DNA of 64,000 bases from Anisodus tanguticus (GCA_034509755.1 CM067545.1:43517062-43581061); one strand, 5' to 3'. Shown: positions 43,229 to 56,275, numbered from the stretch's first letter. Translations and numbers: made by a program. The notes: generated from the sequence alone by a model not told the origin.

Positions 43229-45535
43229 TGGCGTGTGCATCTAAGGTCTGGTAAGAAAATGAACCAAGAGTCCAATCCACATTCTAAACAGAATCCTCCC
43301 CGAAGGAACAACGAGCCACCATCTTCTTCGTGTATGCCTACATCGGTTGATACCCCTCCACTTCCTCCATCAACCCAAGTTGTGGGTGAACTTAGTCAAC
43401 CTGAAGGTCCAACTGTTATGACCACATCTTTCATTAGACAATGGATTGACTTAGGCATCAACGACATTATGTACCAGGTTTCCAAATAATTGGTTGACAT
43501 TGTCAAGCCAATGGTGCATAATGAGGTTCAGTAGGCGAGAGAATTGGAAGTCAATCGACTGCATCCAGGAGAAGGTTCGGCTAGTTCTGTCATCCATCTG
43601 ACGAGTGGCGTTGTGCAACATGCAACTGTGACTCCAGGTGTTGTTCCTCAGTCGAATGTGTATCAATCAGTACCTACTCAGGTATAGCCGATAGTACACC
43701 TAGGAGCACAAGCCCAGTCACTTGGTAACCAGTCTACTGTATGGTTGCCACTAAAGGCTGGGGGGGAAATTGTGCAACTCGACCAAGCGAATCTGCAGTA
43801 TGGACAGATCAACATAGCTCGGAGACCAGTTCAGGCATTCGGACACCTTGGTTTGCCGCCCGTTATGCCGTACGCTTATGCAAACGGCCCTACGGTATAG
43901 GCGACCAATTTTGGCCAGCCAAATTGGCAACCGATGGACCTTGGTTATGACCCTGCTAGGCTATCTGGTGACGTTGTCTACAGTGGGATACCATTCTAGC
44001 ATTCATAGTCGGTACCCAATCCATACCATCCAGGAAACGTAAACTTTCTAAGAACGGCTGATATCCGAGGAGAGCAGACATGGAACACTGTTCCACCTTA
44101 TTCTCAAGTTCCGTCGGCTGATCTAGGAGCTCAGGTTGCAGGCTTTGGTGGCTATGCCCAACAACATCAATGTAGATTTACCCCACCTGTTGGTAATGGC
44201 CAGCAAAATACCTACAACTTACAAAACCATGTTCAACAAGGGCAGAATGGAGGCCTCTAGTTCAGAACGCCTACCAGCCGGTTCCAATTGAGAATCGACA
44301 GGGGACGTCACAGCTGATGAACCTTGAAACCATTGCAGATACTATGAGGAAGTACTTTGGCATCCAACTGAAACCCTTGAACAGACCTGTTTACAGGAAG
44401 CCCTACCCCGATTGGATATATCGGGTAGCACCATTGCCAAGAGGCTTCAAAACGCCTGATTTCACCACTTTCTCGGGTGATGACGACAAATCTACCATTG
44501 AGCATATCGGCAAATTTACCGCCCAATGTGGCGAAGTTGGCCAGAACGAGTATCACAAGCTGCAGTTATTCCCCGTTTCTCTAACTGGAACAACATTTGC
44601 TTGGTACTCATCATTGGCCCCCGATTCCGTACAGAGTTGGGCTGACATGGAGCGTTGTGTCCATGATAGATTTTATTGGCCCCAACCTCAAGTCATTGTA
44701 ACTGATTTGACTAATCTCAAGCAACTGGTCAATGAGTCGGCTACCGATTATATCGAGAGATTCAGAAGGAAGGTTGGGAAATGCACTATACATTTCCCTG
44801 AATCAAAATGCGCCCATATGATAATTAATAACCTGCATCCTCATCTAAGGGAGTAATTAGTGGGATAGTCCTGCTCTGAATTAAGCCTGTTAGCCGAGAA
44901 GGCTAGCCAAATAGAGCAGTATATCCAAGAGAAGGAGAAAAGAAGAGCTAACTGAAACTGAGGTTCCCATTTGGTATCCATTATTGAGGCAGAGGAGCCT
45001 GACTCAAAGTCAGTCAAATACACGGTAGACGTAATGGTAGCTGAAATCGTCAGGGATAAGGTTTACTCTTGCCTAACCCTGAAAGCTATGAAGGGCAAGG
45101 AGACGATTTCAACTGATTTTAGGGTCGGTTACTCGTTTGATATTACAGAGGCAGATCAGATCTTTGATCATCTGCTTAAAGATAAACAGATTCGGCTGCT
45201 TGATGGCCATAGGATTCCGTCTGCCGAAGAACTCAAGGATAAGAAGTACTGTAAGTGGTACAATTCATATAGCCAAGCTACTTCTAATTATGTGGTCTTC
45301 AGGAAGGCAATTCAAAAGGGCAGGTTTAAGGTAGCCGATAAAAGCATAGCTGAAATGTCTGTTGATACTGACCCCTTCCCCGCAGTATCGATATCTATGG
45401 TATCCTTTGCCAAGCCAGATCAATCAAGGACGTCAAGGGGAAATAGCCGATGAAAACCATGTGGATCCCAAAGAAGCCCACCGGTAAGGAGGGGGTCACT
45501 AGGACCTCTGTGTTTGATGGTTAGGCAGCTTACGT
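43229..45535 (+). pseudogene. Tat-lineage gag pseudogene
   Basis: It reads onward from the PBS. A leader segment has MHLRSGKKMNQESNPHSK and a Pro-rich stretch, then stops and shifts. From 44317 to 44856 lies an intact piece of the retrotransposon gag domain: IADTMRKYFGIQL, KTPDFTTFSGDDDKSTIEH, WADMERCVHDRFYW, ESATDYIERFRRKVGKC. Another piece at 44971-45453 contains KYCKWYNSYSQATSNYVVFR, typical of Tat gag. Multiple stops separate the parts. Protease, reverse transcriptase and integrase are absent; the copy ends near 45535. Confidence 0.8.
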
Positions 45536-46053
45536 GACATCTGAATCATTGCTTTTGCTTTTTCTTTTTAATGTTCTTTGACAATATATTTCTATGCAAT
45601 CTATCGCTCTGGTCCTTTTCTTCACTTTTATTTACAGAGTACTTCAGTGGCTTTATAGATTCTTATGAATATTAATTGCAGTAATTTTTTTTAGAGATAA
45701 CTTTACATGTCAGGACCAATTAATTGGTTCATAATGTCGTGATTAAGCAGGTGCAGTACCTTTTAATTTGTCTTATGGCTCATTAATTAACTCAATCTGG
45801 ACAGGTAATTTTCACTTAAGTACCTTAAATTTCATTAATTTATCAATTAGCCACATTTGTTACTAAAGGTACATTTAGGTCCTCAAGAGGCAATGATAAA
45901 CTCCTTGCAAATGTGTTAACTTAAAAATAAATAAATATGTACACAAAAACAAAATAATTGTGACTATTTATTGGTGCGGAAACGGATTACTCAATTTCCT
46001 TATCGGATAAACCGTTAACCCGTTAAGAATTATCATATTTATATTTTTTTTCT

Positions 46054-46056
<3 letters not shown>
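45536..46056. other. Unassigned AT-rich DNA
   Basis: No gene, repeat or recognisable element, apart from the breakpoint of the gag remnant at its left and a TA run at its right. Confidence 0.6.

Positions 46057-46091
<35 letters not shown>
46057..46091. repeat. (TA)n microsatellite
   Basis: About 17 TA units immediately upstream of the SINE-derived tandem. Open frames across it are artefacts. Confidence 0.9.
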
Positions 46092-46093
<2 letters not shown>

Positions 46094-46320
46094 TCTTACA
46101 GAAATGCAAGGTAAGACTGCATACAATAGACCATTGACCCTTGTGGTCCGGCCCTTCTCGGGACCCGGCATAGCGGTAGCTTAGTGCACCGGGTTGCCTT
46201 TTGTGGAAACAACCTCTTGCAGAAATGCAGGGTAAGGCTGCGTACAATTGACCCTTGTGGTCCGGCCCTTCCCCGAACCATGCGCATAGCGGAAGCTTAG
46301 TGTAGTAGGTTTCCATTTTT
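46092..46320 (+). mobile_element. Two head-to-tail 5'-truncated Au-type SINE copies
   Basis: Copy 1 (46092-46202) and copy 2 (46203-46320) each hold CTCTTxCAGAAATGCA, then GGTAAGxCTGC, CCCTTGTGGTCCGGCCCTT, CATAGCGGxAGCTTAGTG and a T-rich end. Copy 2 begins a little earlier in the SINE (GTGGAAACAACC). Both lack the tRNA-derived head with A and B boxes, so neither can be transcribed on its own. Naming as Au SINE rests on remembered consensus. Confidence 0.75.
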
Positions 46321-46931
46321 TATATATAATATAAAATATATATTAGAAATAGTAAAGCTAAAACCTCATTTATTCTATCACTTCTCAGCTTAAAAAATTA
46401 CGAGTGACTCCTTCTAACTTTGTTGTAATGCTGATTTGGTGTAGTTGTTGTGTGCTTATTATGTAGCCATATTGCAGTAGAAATCCATTAACTGATTATG
46501 TTGTTAATTGTGAAATCAATCTAATTTTTAGGAATGTATTTGGTTCTCTTTGATGTCCTTGGTTCAGGACAAGTATTCCAGCTAGACTTTCAAATAATCA
46601 CACTAAATCTGCAAAGCAATTTTCGAAAGGTCGAAAGTAATACTTGAGGATTCCTACCTTATCACATGTTCTAGTAAGTAGAGAAGTGAACATATCTTTG
46701 TAGAAGCAGTTGAGCAAAGGAATGGGAAGCTGTGATTTTATTTTCGTCGATGGAAGTTGGGTTACATGTTGTGATTTTAATTTTTATTGTCTCTTACATT
46801 TAGCAGATACATCGTTCGATAACCGTTCGATAATTGTGAATCTGATTTCAAACCAACCGATATCTTATTAGTTGGCTAACGTTAGTACATTTAAAAGCCG
46901 ATAACCGATAAACCAAACAATTAAGCGTAAT
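46321..46931. other. Unassigned DNA left of the copia element
   Basis: No gene or repeat recognised. It ends in GTAAT, the target duplication of the element at 46932. Confidence 0.6.
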
Positions 46932-47095
46932 TGATAGAGAATATATTACCATATATTCGCCGTATATTCTGTAATTAATATTAGTGTATAATTATGTAAA
47001 ATATAGATCATCATTCAATTAAGATTCCTCTTGTACACAATATATATATTTGTATTAATGAGAAAGACTCCTCAAGGGATTAATACAATCTTACA
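46932..47095 (+). repeat. Left LTR of copia element 1
   Basis: It begins TGATAGAGAATATATTACC and ends ATCTTACA directly at the PBS. The likely TATA is ACAATATATATATTTG near 47038. Confidence 0.9.
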
Positions 47096-47227
47096 TGGTA
47101 TCAAGAGTCAAACCCTAAAACACCTAAAACTCTATTCTCCAAAACTGCCCCCTCACATTCGGCCGACGGCTACCCCCATAAACCCTAAATTTTTCTTTCT
47201 CTTCCTAACCAAAATCCAGCCCCTCTA

Positions 47228-50200
47228 ATGGCTTTCATGACTACTCCCATCTCTCCCACAATTTCATCTTCCTCTCCAGTCGTCACCCACACCCCACCCA
47301 CTACCTCATCCACTTATTCTTTCCATCTGACTTTTGCCGTTACCAACATCAAGAACTTCATTCCCTTGGTTCTTGATCAAGAAGATGGTCAATATTCTTC
47401 GTGGGTTGAACTCTTTCAAATTCATGCATATGCCTATAACGTGTTTGATCATATTGGCGACTCCTTCCCTCGCCCTATCGAGGTTGATGAAACGACATGT
47501 CGCCGTCTTGACGCCATCGTTAAGCAGTGGATTTATGGCACAATCTCTAAGGACTTGCTTCATATAATTATGAAAATCGATGTCTCGGCTCGTGAGTTAT
47601 GGATGCAGTTGGAGGAGATTTTTCAGGACAACAAGCACACCCGTTCACGTACTTGGAGGAACAATTCAATAATACACGTCTTGAAAAATTTGCTAACATG
47701 TCTGAGTATTGTAAACAATTGAAGCTAGTTGCGGACCAATTATCCAATGTGGGGACACCAATTTCCGAAACAAAGATGGTTTTTCAACTAGTTGTTGGCT
47801 TGCCGAAGGGTGAATACGATACTCTAGCGACCATGATACAACAAGCTGATCCACTCCCAGCTTCAACAAGGCCCGTTCATAATTATTGTTGGAAGAAATC
47901 CGACGTGCCAAACAGGACGAACACAATAAAAAAGTGTTAGCAGTTGAAACTCCAGCGACAAACGCCACTCCCGCCGACCAGCCACCACTGCCTGACAACC
48001 AATAACTACGGGGCAGCCGCAGAGGTGGCAGAGGCCACGACAATGGTAAAGGCGGCAGAGACCGAGGACGTGGGGGATGGTCTGGCTAGCAATCCCAGGC
48101 CACCCAAAATTTTCAGTGGGCCGGCCCAGGTTACTGGTCCAATCCAGGAAACTGGGCCTCACCCCCTGCCCATTTCCTACAAAGAAGAAAGGTTCCGGCC
48201 TAACTAACCTGCCAGCCCGGTATCTTGGGCTTAGCACCAGGCCCACGCCAGCAGCTTCAGTTGGCCCAACAAGAACACTTCATCTCGGCCCAGCAGCAGT
48301 AACCTGGGTACGGTCTGGCCCCCACTGATTTGGGCCAGGCCTTTAGCTCAATAAATCTTTAGTAATCCGACGAAAATTGGTACATGGATACAGGAGCCAC
48401 ATCTCATCTCACCCGCTCTTCAGGTAATCTCTCCCAACTGTTTTGATTAAAGTATCCTCCATTTATTACGATCGGTATTTGTCATCGCATTCCAATTCAA
48501 GGTTATGGTACTACTCACACAAACCCATCTCACCCCACCCTTCTCCTTAAATAACGTCATATATGCCCCTAACATCATTAAAACTTAATATCTGTTAGGA
48601 TAGTTACTCGTAATAATTCTGTATCTTTTGAGTTTTACCCCTTTGATTTTTCTGTGAAGGATTTGCTTACGGGGACACTCTTATGAGATGCAATAGTGTG
48701 GAGACCTATATCCTTTCTCATCCACTTCCGCTGTCAGACCCCGATCACATACCTCTCTCGTTGCAATCTCTCCGTCAACTTTGCACAATGAACTTGGCCA
48801 CCTATGCGCTCCTGTTTTTAACTTTTTAGAAGCAATAATTTCATTCGATGTAATAATGGAAACCTTGCCCAAAATTGTTATTCTTGCCTTTTAGGTAAGC
48901 ATGTTCGCGTTCCTTTTACGTCGTCTTTAAGTGTTACTTTTTCTGCTTTTGACATTGTACATACAGACTTATGGACATCTCCTATTACTAGTTCACTGGG
49001 TCACAAATACTATCTAGTTTTATTAGATGATTTTTCTCACTTTATTTGGGTCTACCCACTTAAATTCAAGTTTGAAGTTTTTGCAAGCTTCTTGAATTTC
49101 ATATTTATATCAAAACACAATTTGAAAGAGCCATCAAATCATTTCAATGTGATAATGGTCATGAGTTTAACAATTCCACATTTCACAATACAAATAATGG
49201 CATGGTTTTTTGCTTTTCGTGTCCCACAAAATGGTAAAGCCGAACTAATCATCCGCACTATCAATAAGATGGTTCATATAATCCTTTTTCATGCCTCTCT
49301 CCCCCCTTCATTTTGGGTTTATGCAATCAAAATGGTCAAATACATTTTTAATATTTTACCTACCCGTACTCTTCATAATAAGACCCCAACCGAAATTCTT
49401 TTCCGACGGATCTCCTCCTATGATCACCTTCGGATTTTCGATTGCCTTTGCTATCTAAATCTCGCCTCCATAGCCCCTTATAAATTGGCACCTTGCACCA
49501 CTCCATGTGTCTTCTTAGGCTTCTCGTCTAATCATCGGGGCTATTTGTGCTGTGACTTATCCACACGTAAAATCCTCGTCTCTCACCAAGTCACGTTTGA
49601 CGAAACAATCTTCCCATTTGCAAACAACCATAAATTCTAAAACATAGATTATACCTTTCTAGACGAGTCTGATGCCTTCCCTATTATCCAACATGCTCTC
49701 CGTCGTACTACCGTTCCCACTGTTCCGACAATAACAAACACCGTCGCTGCCACCTCAGTCACGTCACCACCCAACCCCATCACTGTTGATCCCATCATGT
49801 CGACCCACCACCACCGTCGTTCCAATCAGCCATTGTTCCCCACACCTAACAGTCTCCGGAACCAAATCGACACCATCATCCACCGACCCACCAGTCACCG
49901 TCACCATATAACCTCCCAACCGCTGAACACCTAAGCCCACTATCAACCCGTCACACGAACACGTAAACTAACCCAACAGAAACTCCCTCCCGACACCAGT
50001 CACCAGAACCAAACCCAACCCCACCTAATCCCATCAATTCATCCAGCTCGTCATCAATCGGTCACACTACCCCGTCACCCATAGTACCACCCTCAACCAC
50101 TGACCTACGCTACTGCCAAAACTTGACCCACACCTCTGCCCAACCAACCCTTGTCCCCTCACACAAAATGGAAACACATGCTCAACACGGGATTTTCAAA

Positions 50201-51775
50201 CCCAAAGTGCACTTTAACCTATCCACCCAAACTATATCCCAGTTCCCAAAAATCCAAAATTAGCCAAACTTGACCCGAATTAGAATGCGGCCATGCGTGA
50301 GGAATTTGATGCCTTAACGAAATACCACACTTGGGATCTGGTTCCGAGGCTGGATGATGCTAATGTGATTAGATGTATGTGGATATTTCATCACAAATTC
50401 AGAGACAATGGTGATCTTGAGCGCCATAAGGCGAGACTTATGGCTAATGATACTGGTCAGCAGGAGGGCATTGATTGTGGTAAGACAGTTAGTCCGATCG
50501 TTAAACCAGCCACCATTCGCACGGTTCTGAGTATAGTTATGGATAAACACTGGTCGATTTATCAGCTTGATGTAAAGAATGCGTTCTTACATGGGGATTT
50601 GAAAGAAACTATTTACATGCACATGTCTCTAGGATTTGTACATCCGGAGGATCCTTATTATGTCTGTCGTCTTCATAAGTCACTGTATGGTTTGGAACAG
50701 GCCCCTAGGGCGTGGTATGAGCGTTTTGCTACTTACATTATGCAGGGTTCGTATGCATCAAGTGTGATCATTCTCTATTTATTTTTCATCGAGGTAGTAA
50801 CATTGCATACTTGTTATTATATGTGGATGATATAGTTCTGACTTCCTCTTCTGATGTGTTGAAAAATGAGATCATTGCTCTGCTCAAATCTAAATTTGCT
50901 ATGACAGACTTGGAGAAGTTGAGTTACTTCTTGGGGATTTCTGTCACTAGATCTGCAGATACTATATTCCTGTGTCAGCGTAAGTATGCGGAAGAAATTG
51001 TATACATGGCTAAAATGGCAAACTGCAAGATCATGCCTACCCCGATCGACTTGAAGTCGAAACTCAGTGCTGTTGATGGGAATCCAGTGTCCAATCCCAC
51101 CCTTTATAGCCTCGCAGGTGCACTTCAGTATCTTATATTCACCAGGCCTAATATTGCCTATGTTGTTCAGCAGGTGTGTTTATTTATGTATGCCCCCAGG
51201 GAGCCTCACTTTACAGCTCTTAAACGTATCATCTGATACGTAGGGCACTCTTGATTATGGATTGCATCTCTACTTATCTGCACCGACCAGACTGATATCA
51301 TATATGGACGCCGATTGGGCAGGCTGTCCGGACACACGACATTCCACGTTCGGCTACTGTGTGTTCTTAGGTGATAATCTCATCTCGTGGTCTGCCAAGC
51401 GGCAAGCCACACTCTCACGATCGAGTGCAGAAGCAAAATATAGAGGTGTTGCAAACGTTGTTGCTGAGATCTGCTGGCTCTGAAACCTCATCTCAGAGCT
51501 TCATTGTCCCTTACGTAAGGCGTCTATGATTTACTGTGATAACATTCTGCAATCTACCTATCTCATAATCCGGTTCAACATCAGAGAACCAAACACATTG
51601 AGATGGATATACATTTTGTTCGTGAGAAGGTTGCTATAGGTCATGTTAAGGTGTTGCATGTGCCCTCTTCGTATTAGTATGCAGATATCTTCACTAAGGG
51701 ACTTCCTAGACAGCTATTCCTAGACTTTAGATCCATTTTCAGCGTTCGGCCTTCTCCCGCTCCGACTGAGGGGGT
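47228..51775 (+). pseudogene. Copia gag-pol pseudogene (element 1)
   Basis: Gag starts at ATG 47228 and runs to about 47640, where a frameshift moves it into the 47599-47940 frame (LEEQFNNTRLEKFANMSEYC, LPKGEYDTLATMIQQADPLP). The protease region survives as WYMDTGATSHLT near 48380. The integrase core is at about 48950-49640 (GKAELIIRTINKMVHIILFH, TRTLHNKTPTEILF). Reverse transcriptase lies at 50293-51236, with QLDVKNAFLHGDLKETIYMH, then a shift, then an intact LLYVDDIVLTSS. RNase H starts at 51262 (DADWAGCPDTRHSTFGYC) and is broken by stops after ICWL. At least three frameshifts and several stops exclude function. Confidence 0.92.
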
Positions 51776-51776
51776 G

Positions 51777-51941
51777 TGATAGCGAATATATTAACATATA
51801 TTCGTCGTATATTCTGTAATTAATATTAGTGTGTAATTATATAAAACATAGATCATCATTCAATTAGGATTCCTCTTTAAACACTATATATATTTGTATT
51901 AATAAGAAACACCCTTCAAGAGTGATTAATAAAATCTTACC
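51777..51941 (+). repeat. Right LTR of copia element 1
   Basis: It matches the left LTR with scattered substitutions and a small indel. It begins TGATAGCGAATATATTAAC and ends ATCTTACC, where the terminal A has become C, before the GTAAT duplication. Confidence 0.9.
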
Positions 51942-53680
51942 GTAATTATCCCCGATAAGCAGTCCTATGTACACGCATTAATATGAGTTATCAAATCTCC
52001 ATGATGACCTTGTTCTTTTGTATTTAGAAAAATTAAAAGCACTACCTCGTTTAATATTCTAGACCTTTAATTGCCTTTCACTTTTAAAAAGCTTTCAGAG
52101 TTAAATTAATTTTCGCACCCCACTTTAATCTTTATCAGCCTTTATATCTCATTTTATCCATCAACCTAAAAGCAATATATATTATTGAGGCGATTGTTAT
52201 AAAAAAAAACAAAAAAGGAATCGAATATATTAACATAAGCGATTTATCATGCTTAAAACAAATTTCGTACATATTTCTAAAATTTTAACTCAGTTACTTA
52301 TCGTCTAGCTAGAATTGGTATTTTCTTTTTGAAAGTGTTAGTTAACGAAAATATATTCTCAAATTAGATTGTTCGATTACTGTATGATTCTTTTTTAAAG
52401 TGTTATTTAACGAAAATATATTCTCAAAGTAGACATTTGACCATAGATTTCAAATATTTTTCATTTTATTTAAAATTTATGGAGTTGGAGTTGAAGATTA
52501 AGTTGTGTTTGACTATACTTTTTACAAAAAATATTTGAAATATTATTCATGTTTTAATGTACTTAAATACAACTTCAAAAGTTCAAAAGTGAAAACATGT
52601 TATAAGCTGTTTTTCAATTTTAAAATACAACTTCAAGTTGGATTTGAAATTTTCATGATCAAACACTGATATTTAAATAAAATAAAAAATTATTCAAATA
52701 AAAATAAAAAAAATTTATGGCCAAACGGATGCATTTCGATCATCAACTTATCTAGTTTTTAGCGTCAATATAAACATTAGTTATTTTCTTATAATTAAAT
52801 TGAAATTTTCAGAATTTTAAAAGTATTCGTGACAAATTAATACTTAAACTATTACGTGATGTAAAATAATTTAACTTCACAATATTAATGAGCTTTACAA
52901 AACTGAGCATAGATAAAACAACAACAACAACATATCCAGTATAATTTCATAAATGAAATCGGTGAAAGATAACATGCATAAAGACCTTACCCTTATCTTT
53001 TGGATAGAGAGATTATTTTGACCTTACCCTTACTTTATTGTTTCCGACAGATCCTCGGCACAAAATACAAATGAGCATAAATAGTTCTTTTAATTGAGTT
53101 TAAAAAGTTAACGAGAAAAGGATAAAAACAAATTATGCTGGATCTCAACAACACGAGAATGCTGTTTTTTACTTGAAGTACGTGAATCAAACCTCATGCA
53201 GCTTTTCCTCATACGATTAACTTTGTTTTATATGAAACACGCAATTAATCATCAGGTTCGGTTAAGCAGCTAATCTAACATGACTCACCTAACTTATCAT
53301 GAACAATATTCATTTGCCATTTAAAATTTGTAAAATGTTAAACAAGAAAAACGATGTTCATTACCTTCTAGTGCTCTATAAAAATGTCATCTTATATTTT
53401 CCTTCAAAGTGCTCTACAAAAATGTCCTATGCATGCCCTTTTTTTCCATTACGTATTTCATTTCAATCTCAAAACATTAGTCAATGTATATGTATGCCCT
53501 ATGCTTATTCTTCTGTCTTACCAGCGGGCAATGGCGTTGTTAAGTTACTTTAAGTAGTCTATTTTTTAGTGGTAATATGGTAGCTGGTTAGGAGCTAAGT
53601 TATTTATGTATTAAATCTTGTATAAATAATAGTATTATTTTTATGACATTCTTTTGTTATGTATAAAATTCAACTCATCT
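51942..53680. other. Intergenic DNA with degenerate repeats
   Basis: No gene. About 52430-52735 has the outline of a MITE (TTTGACCATAGATTTC at the left, TTTATGGCCAAACGGATG at the right) with inverted AAATATTTGAAAT/CAAATATTT motifs, not well enough defined for its own entry. 52908-53075 is an RTE-type tail, listed separately. The frame at 53299-53553 is not recognised. Confidence 0.5.
52908..53075 (-). repeat. RTE LINE 3' tail, degenerate
   Basis: The plus strand reads ACAACAACAACAACATATCC, then AAAGACCTTACCCTTATC, GATAGAGAGATTATTTTGAC and CCGACAGATCCTCGGC, the inverted RTE tail with several changes. No coding part. Confidence 0.65.
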
Positions 53681-53689
53681 AATACGGTA

Positions 53690-54064
53690 TTTGGTTTACA
53701 ATTTAAAAACCTGTATAACTGATACAAGAGTCGCATGATTGATGGTTAGAGTTATGTATGTATTAGTAAGACACGGATTAGTTATGAGGGAATCTATGTA
53801 TTATTTCATGCAGGAATTAGTTATGTAAGGTTTAGTTATTCATGTATTAGTATTATATCTTCTAACCTGCATAAAATAATACATAGATTCCTCATAACTT
53901 ATACATGGTCTAGTTATGCGAGTTTCTAAATTACAAATAAAATATCGTATTAAATGTGTTGAATGTTATACATAGCATAAGAATGCTACCAAACATAATA
54001 CTATTACTTATGCGAAATTTAATATATGAACAACTTAGCTTATAATCGGCTACCAAACAACCCC
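53690..54064. mobile_element. hAT-like MITE
   Basis: Ends resemble those of the foldback at 30345: GGTATTTGGTTTAC on the left and GGCTACCAAACAACCCCTTA on the right. The interior is an imperfect inverted repeat (AATCTATGTATTATTTCATGC near 53791 against TGCATAAAATAATACATAGATT near 53869). No coding sequence and no clear TSD. Confidence 0.65.
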
Positions 54065-54155
54065 TTAGGGTTTGAATTTGAACTATCTTTCTGTATTTCT
54101 AAATAGCTTTTAGTTATACTATCATTGTTTTTCTCTGAGAAGAACGTATATAAGG

Positions 54156-54258
54156 TGATAGAGAATATATTAATATTCTCCATATATTCTGTAATTAGGA
54201 TTTTGATGTAATTATGAAAAGTAGATATCCTCATACAATTAGGATTTGTACTTATAAA

Positions 54259-54322
<64 letters not shown>

Positions 54323-54366
54323 ATCAATGAGAAGCCTCCAATCAAGGAGAATTTCATAAATCTACA
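54156..54366 (+). repeat. Left LTR of copia element 2, with internal (AT)n
   Basis: It begins TGATAGAGAATATATTAA and ends AATCTACA at the PBS. Where element 1 has a short TATATATATT promoter-like run, this LTR holds about 29 AT units (54263-54320), lengthening it by roughly 45 bp. Confidence 0.88.
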
Positions 54367-54477
54367 TGGTATTAAGAGACAAACCCTAAACACCATTCTT
54401 TCCACTCTTGTTCGCCCCCCCCCCTTGCCTCCGGCGGCGACAACCCTTCTCCCCTAACTTTAATTTTTTTCCTTCTC

Positions 54478-55640
54478 TTGGTTTCCAACCCCGACGTCAC
54501 ACATCCTCCTCCTCCCTTCTCCTCTCCTAACTCCTTTCATCTGGCCCTCGCCGTAACAAATATCAAAAACTTTATCCCTTTGGTTCTAAATCAAGAGGAT
54601 GTACAATACTTATCGTGGGTTGAATTACTTCACATACATGCTTGTGCATACAACATCATTGATCACATTGATGCCCACACCTCGTCCTCGACAACCCGAC
54701 GTGGAAGCGGCTAGATGCAATTGTTAAACAATGGATATATGACACCATCTTCAAGGATTTATTTCATACTATTATGAAGATAGGTGCTATGGCTCACAAA
54801 TTATGGACACGACTAGAAGAAATGTTTCAAAACAACAAATATACACGCGTCGTCTATTTGGAGGAACAATTTAACAACACTAGTCTTGAACACTTTGCCA
54901 ACATGTCAGACTATTGTAAACAACTAAAACTGGTTGCCGATCAATTGTCTAATGTTGGCACTCTGGTTTCTGAAACAAAGATGGTTTTACAACTCATCAA
55001 TGATTTGCCGAATGGTGAGTACGACACACTTGAGACGATGATCCAACAAGCAGATTCCCTCCCTAGCTTCAACAAAGCCCGGTTACAATTGCTGTTGGAA
55101 GAGACTAGACGTGCCAAACTGGACGAACACAATCAACAAGCATTGGCGGTTGACGTACCTTAAACCGCCACCACACCCGCCGGTCCACAACACAACACGG
55201 ACCACCACCCTCAACATGGCGGCCAAGGAGGTGGAAGAGGCCGTGGCCGCCGGAATCGAGGCAATGGCCGAGGGAAGGGCCGTGGCGGTAACTCCAGGTC
55301 GAGTGGACAGTCACGATCGGCCCAACACCCCTCTCAGTGGGCCAGCCCAACAACATGGCACATGACCGTATCCCACAACCCCGGGACTTGGGCCTCATCA
55401 CAATGTCCGTATCCGTCAGCCCATGCCCAATTCATTGGGCAGCGCCAACAGCTGGGACTCTTGGGCCCTCTTCCAGTCCCCCCGCTACACGGACTAACAA
55501 CATCAAGCCTACCTATCTCTCGCCCAACAATCACAACAGCCGTACGGTCTTATCACCCCTATCGAACTAAGTTAGGCCTACAACACTATGAATCTCCAAC
55601 AGCCCGACGACGCATGGTACATGGATATGGGGCCATCCCA
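54478..55640 (+). pseudogene. Copia gag pseudogene (element 2)
   Basis: Frame one starts near 54478 (PNSFHLALAVTNIKNFIPLV) and is broken after DHIDAHT. The second part, 54774-55163, carries YLEEQFNNTSLEHFANMSDY, ETKMVLQLINDLPNGEYDTL and LLLEETRRAKLDEHNQQALA, then stops. A Gly/Arg-rich tail with frame shifts follows. The copy ends just after a WYMDMG-like remnant of the protease active site, where Thr has become Met. Confidence 0.88.
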
Positions 55641-55660
55641 TCTCACTCATAACTATGGCA

Positions 55661-56051
55661 ACAAATATAAAAGAAATTAGTCAATTGAATTTATTTCTTT
55701 TTTAAAAAAGGTGTTGGCGTCCGTTAATCTTAATACACACCATTCCTTTAACCAATAAGCCAAAGTTCAAGTGGAAAATAATTGTGGCTATCACTGATAA
55801 TCCTGTACTATGTGCTGAGTAACTAAAAAACAAAAACAATTAAAAACCGTTGAATAAAAAAGTTCCATAAAGAGCATGAATTGATTGTGCAACAAATCAG
55901 TACGAGAAATATTTCACAACAGGAAAAGTCCTTTTAATCATTTCAAGAGGCAATTCACTACAAGTACATGGAAATAATGCAATAAGATTACTGTTGAGTG
56001 CGTGTGAGTGAACAGGATTTCTCATCATTATTTTGTGGTACAATTTCAGAC
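55661..56051. other. Short unassigned DNA between copia elements
   Basis: AT-rich, no gene. It ends in CAGAC, the target duplication of the next element. Confidence 0.6.
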
Positions 56052-56275
56052 TGTTAAATATAATACCGTGTATATAAGTAATAGGTAAATATTAGTTACG
56101 GTTTTGTCTTCCTTCTAGTGTAAAAATTATCATAATTAATATTGTACATTTATCATAGTTATAGGAGTCTTGTACTATTAGAATATGAATATGAATATGT
56201 TTTCTATTATGCAGAATTATAATTTGTATATATACTCTTTCATTAATGAAAATAATCAAGGGATTATTTCTTTTA
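56052..56275 (+). repeat. Left LTR of copia element 3
   Basis: It begins TGTTAAATATAATACCGTG and ends TTATTTCTTTTA at the PBS. The last ~40 bp plus the PBS are duplicated just downstream (see next entry). Confidence 0.9.

Larger units (their letters stand above)
46932..51941 (+). mobile_element. Ty1-copia element, Ale/Retrofit-type, full length but dead
   Basis: 5010 bp with a perfect 5-bp target duplication GTAAT (46927-46931 and 51942-51946). LTRs lie at 46932-47095 and 51777-51941. The PBS TGGTATCAAGAG starts at 47096, and a purine-rich tract (CTGAGGGGGTG) precedes the right LTR. Gag, protease region, integrase, reverse transcriptase and RNase H remnants follow in the copia order. The lineage call rests on the gag style (TNIKNFIPLVLDQED) and on RNase H phrases such as DADWAGCPDTRHST. 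Confidence 0.93.
54156..55660 (+). mobile_element. Ty1-copia element 2, truncated after gag
   Basis: A left LTR (54156-54366), PBS-like TGGTATTAAGAGAC (54367) and gag are followed by an abrupt end at the protease motif near 55640. No integrase, reverse transcriptase or right LTR is present. LTR and gag are close relatives of element 1, so both are of the Ale/Retrofit type. Confidence 0.88.
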
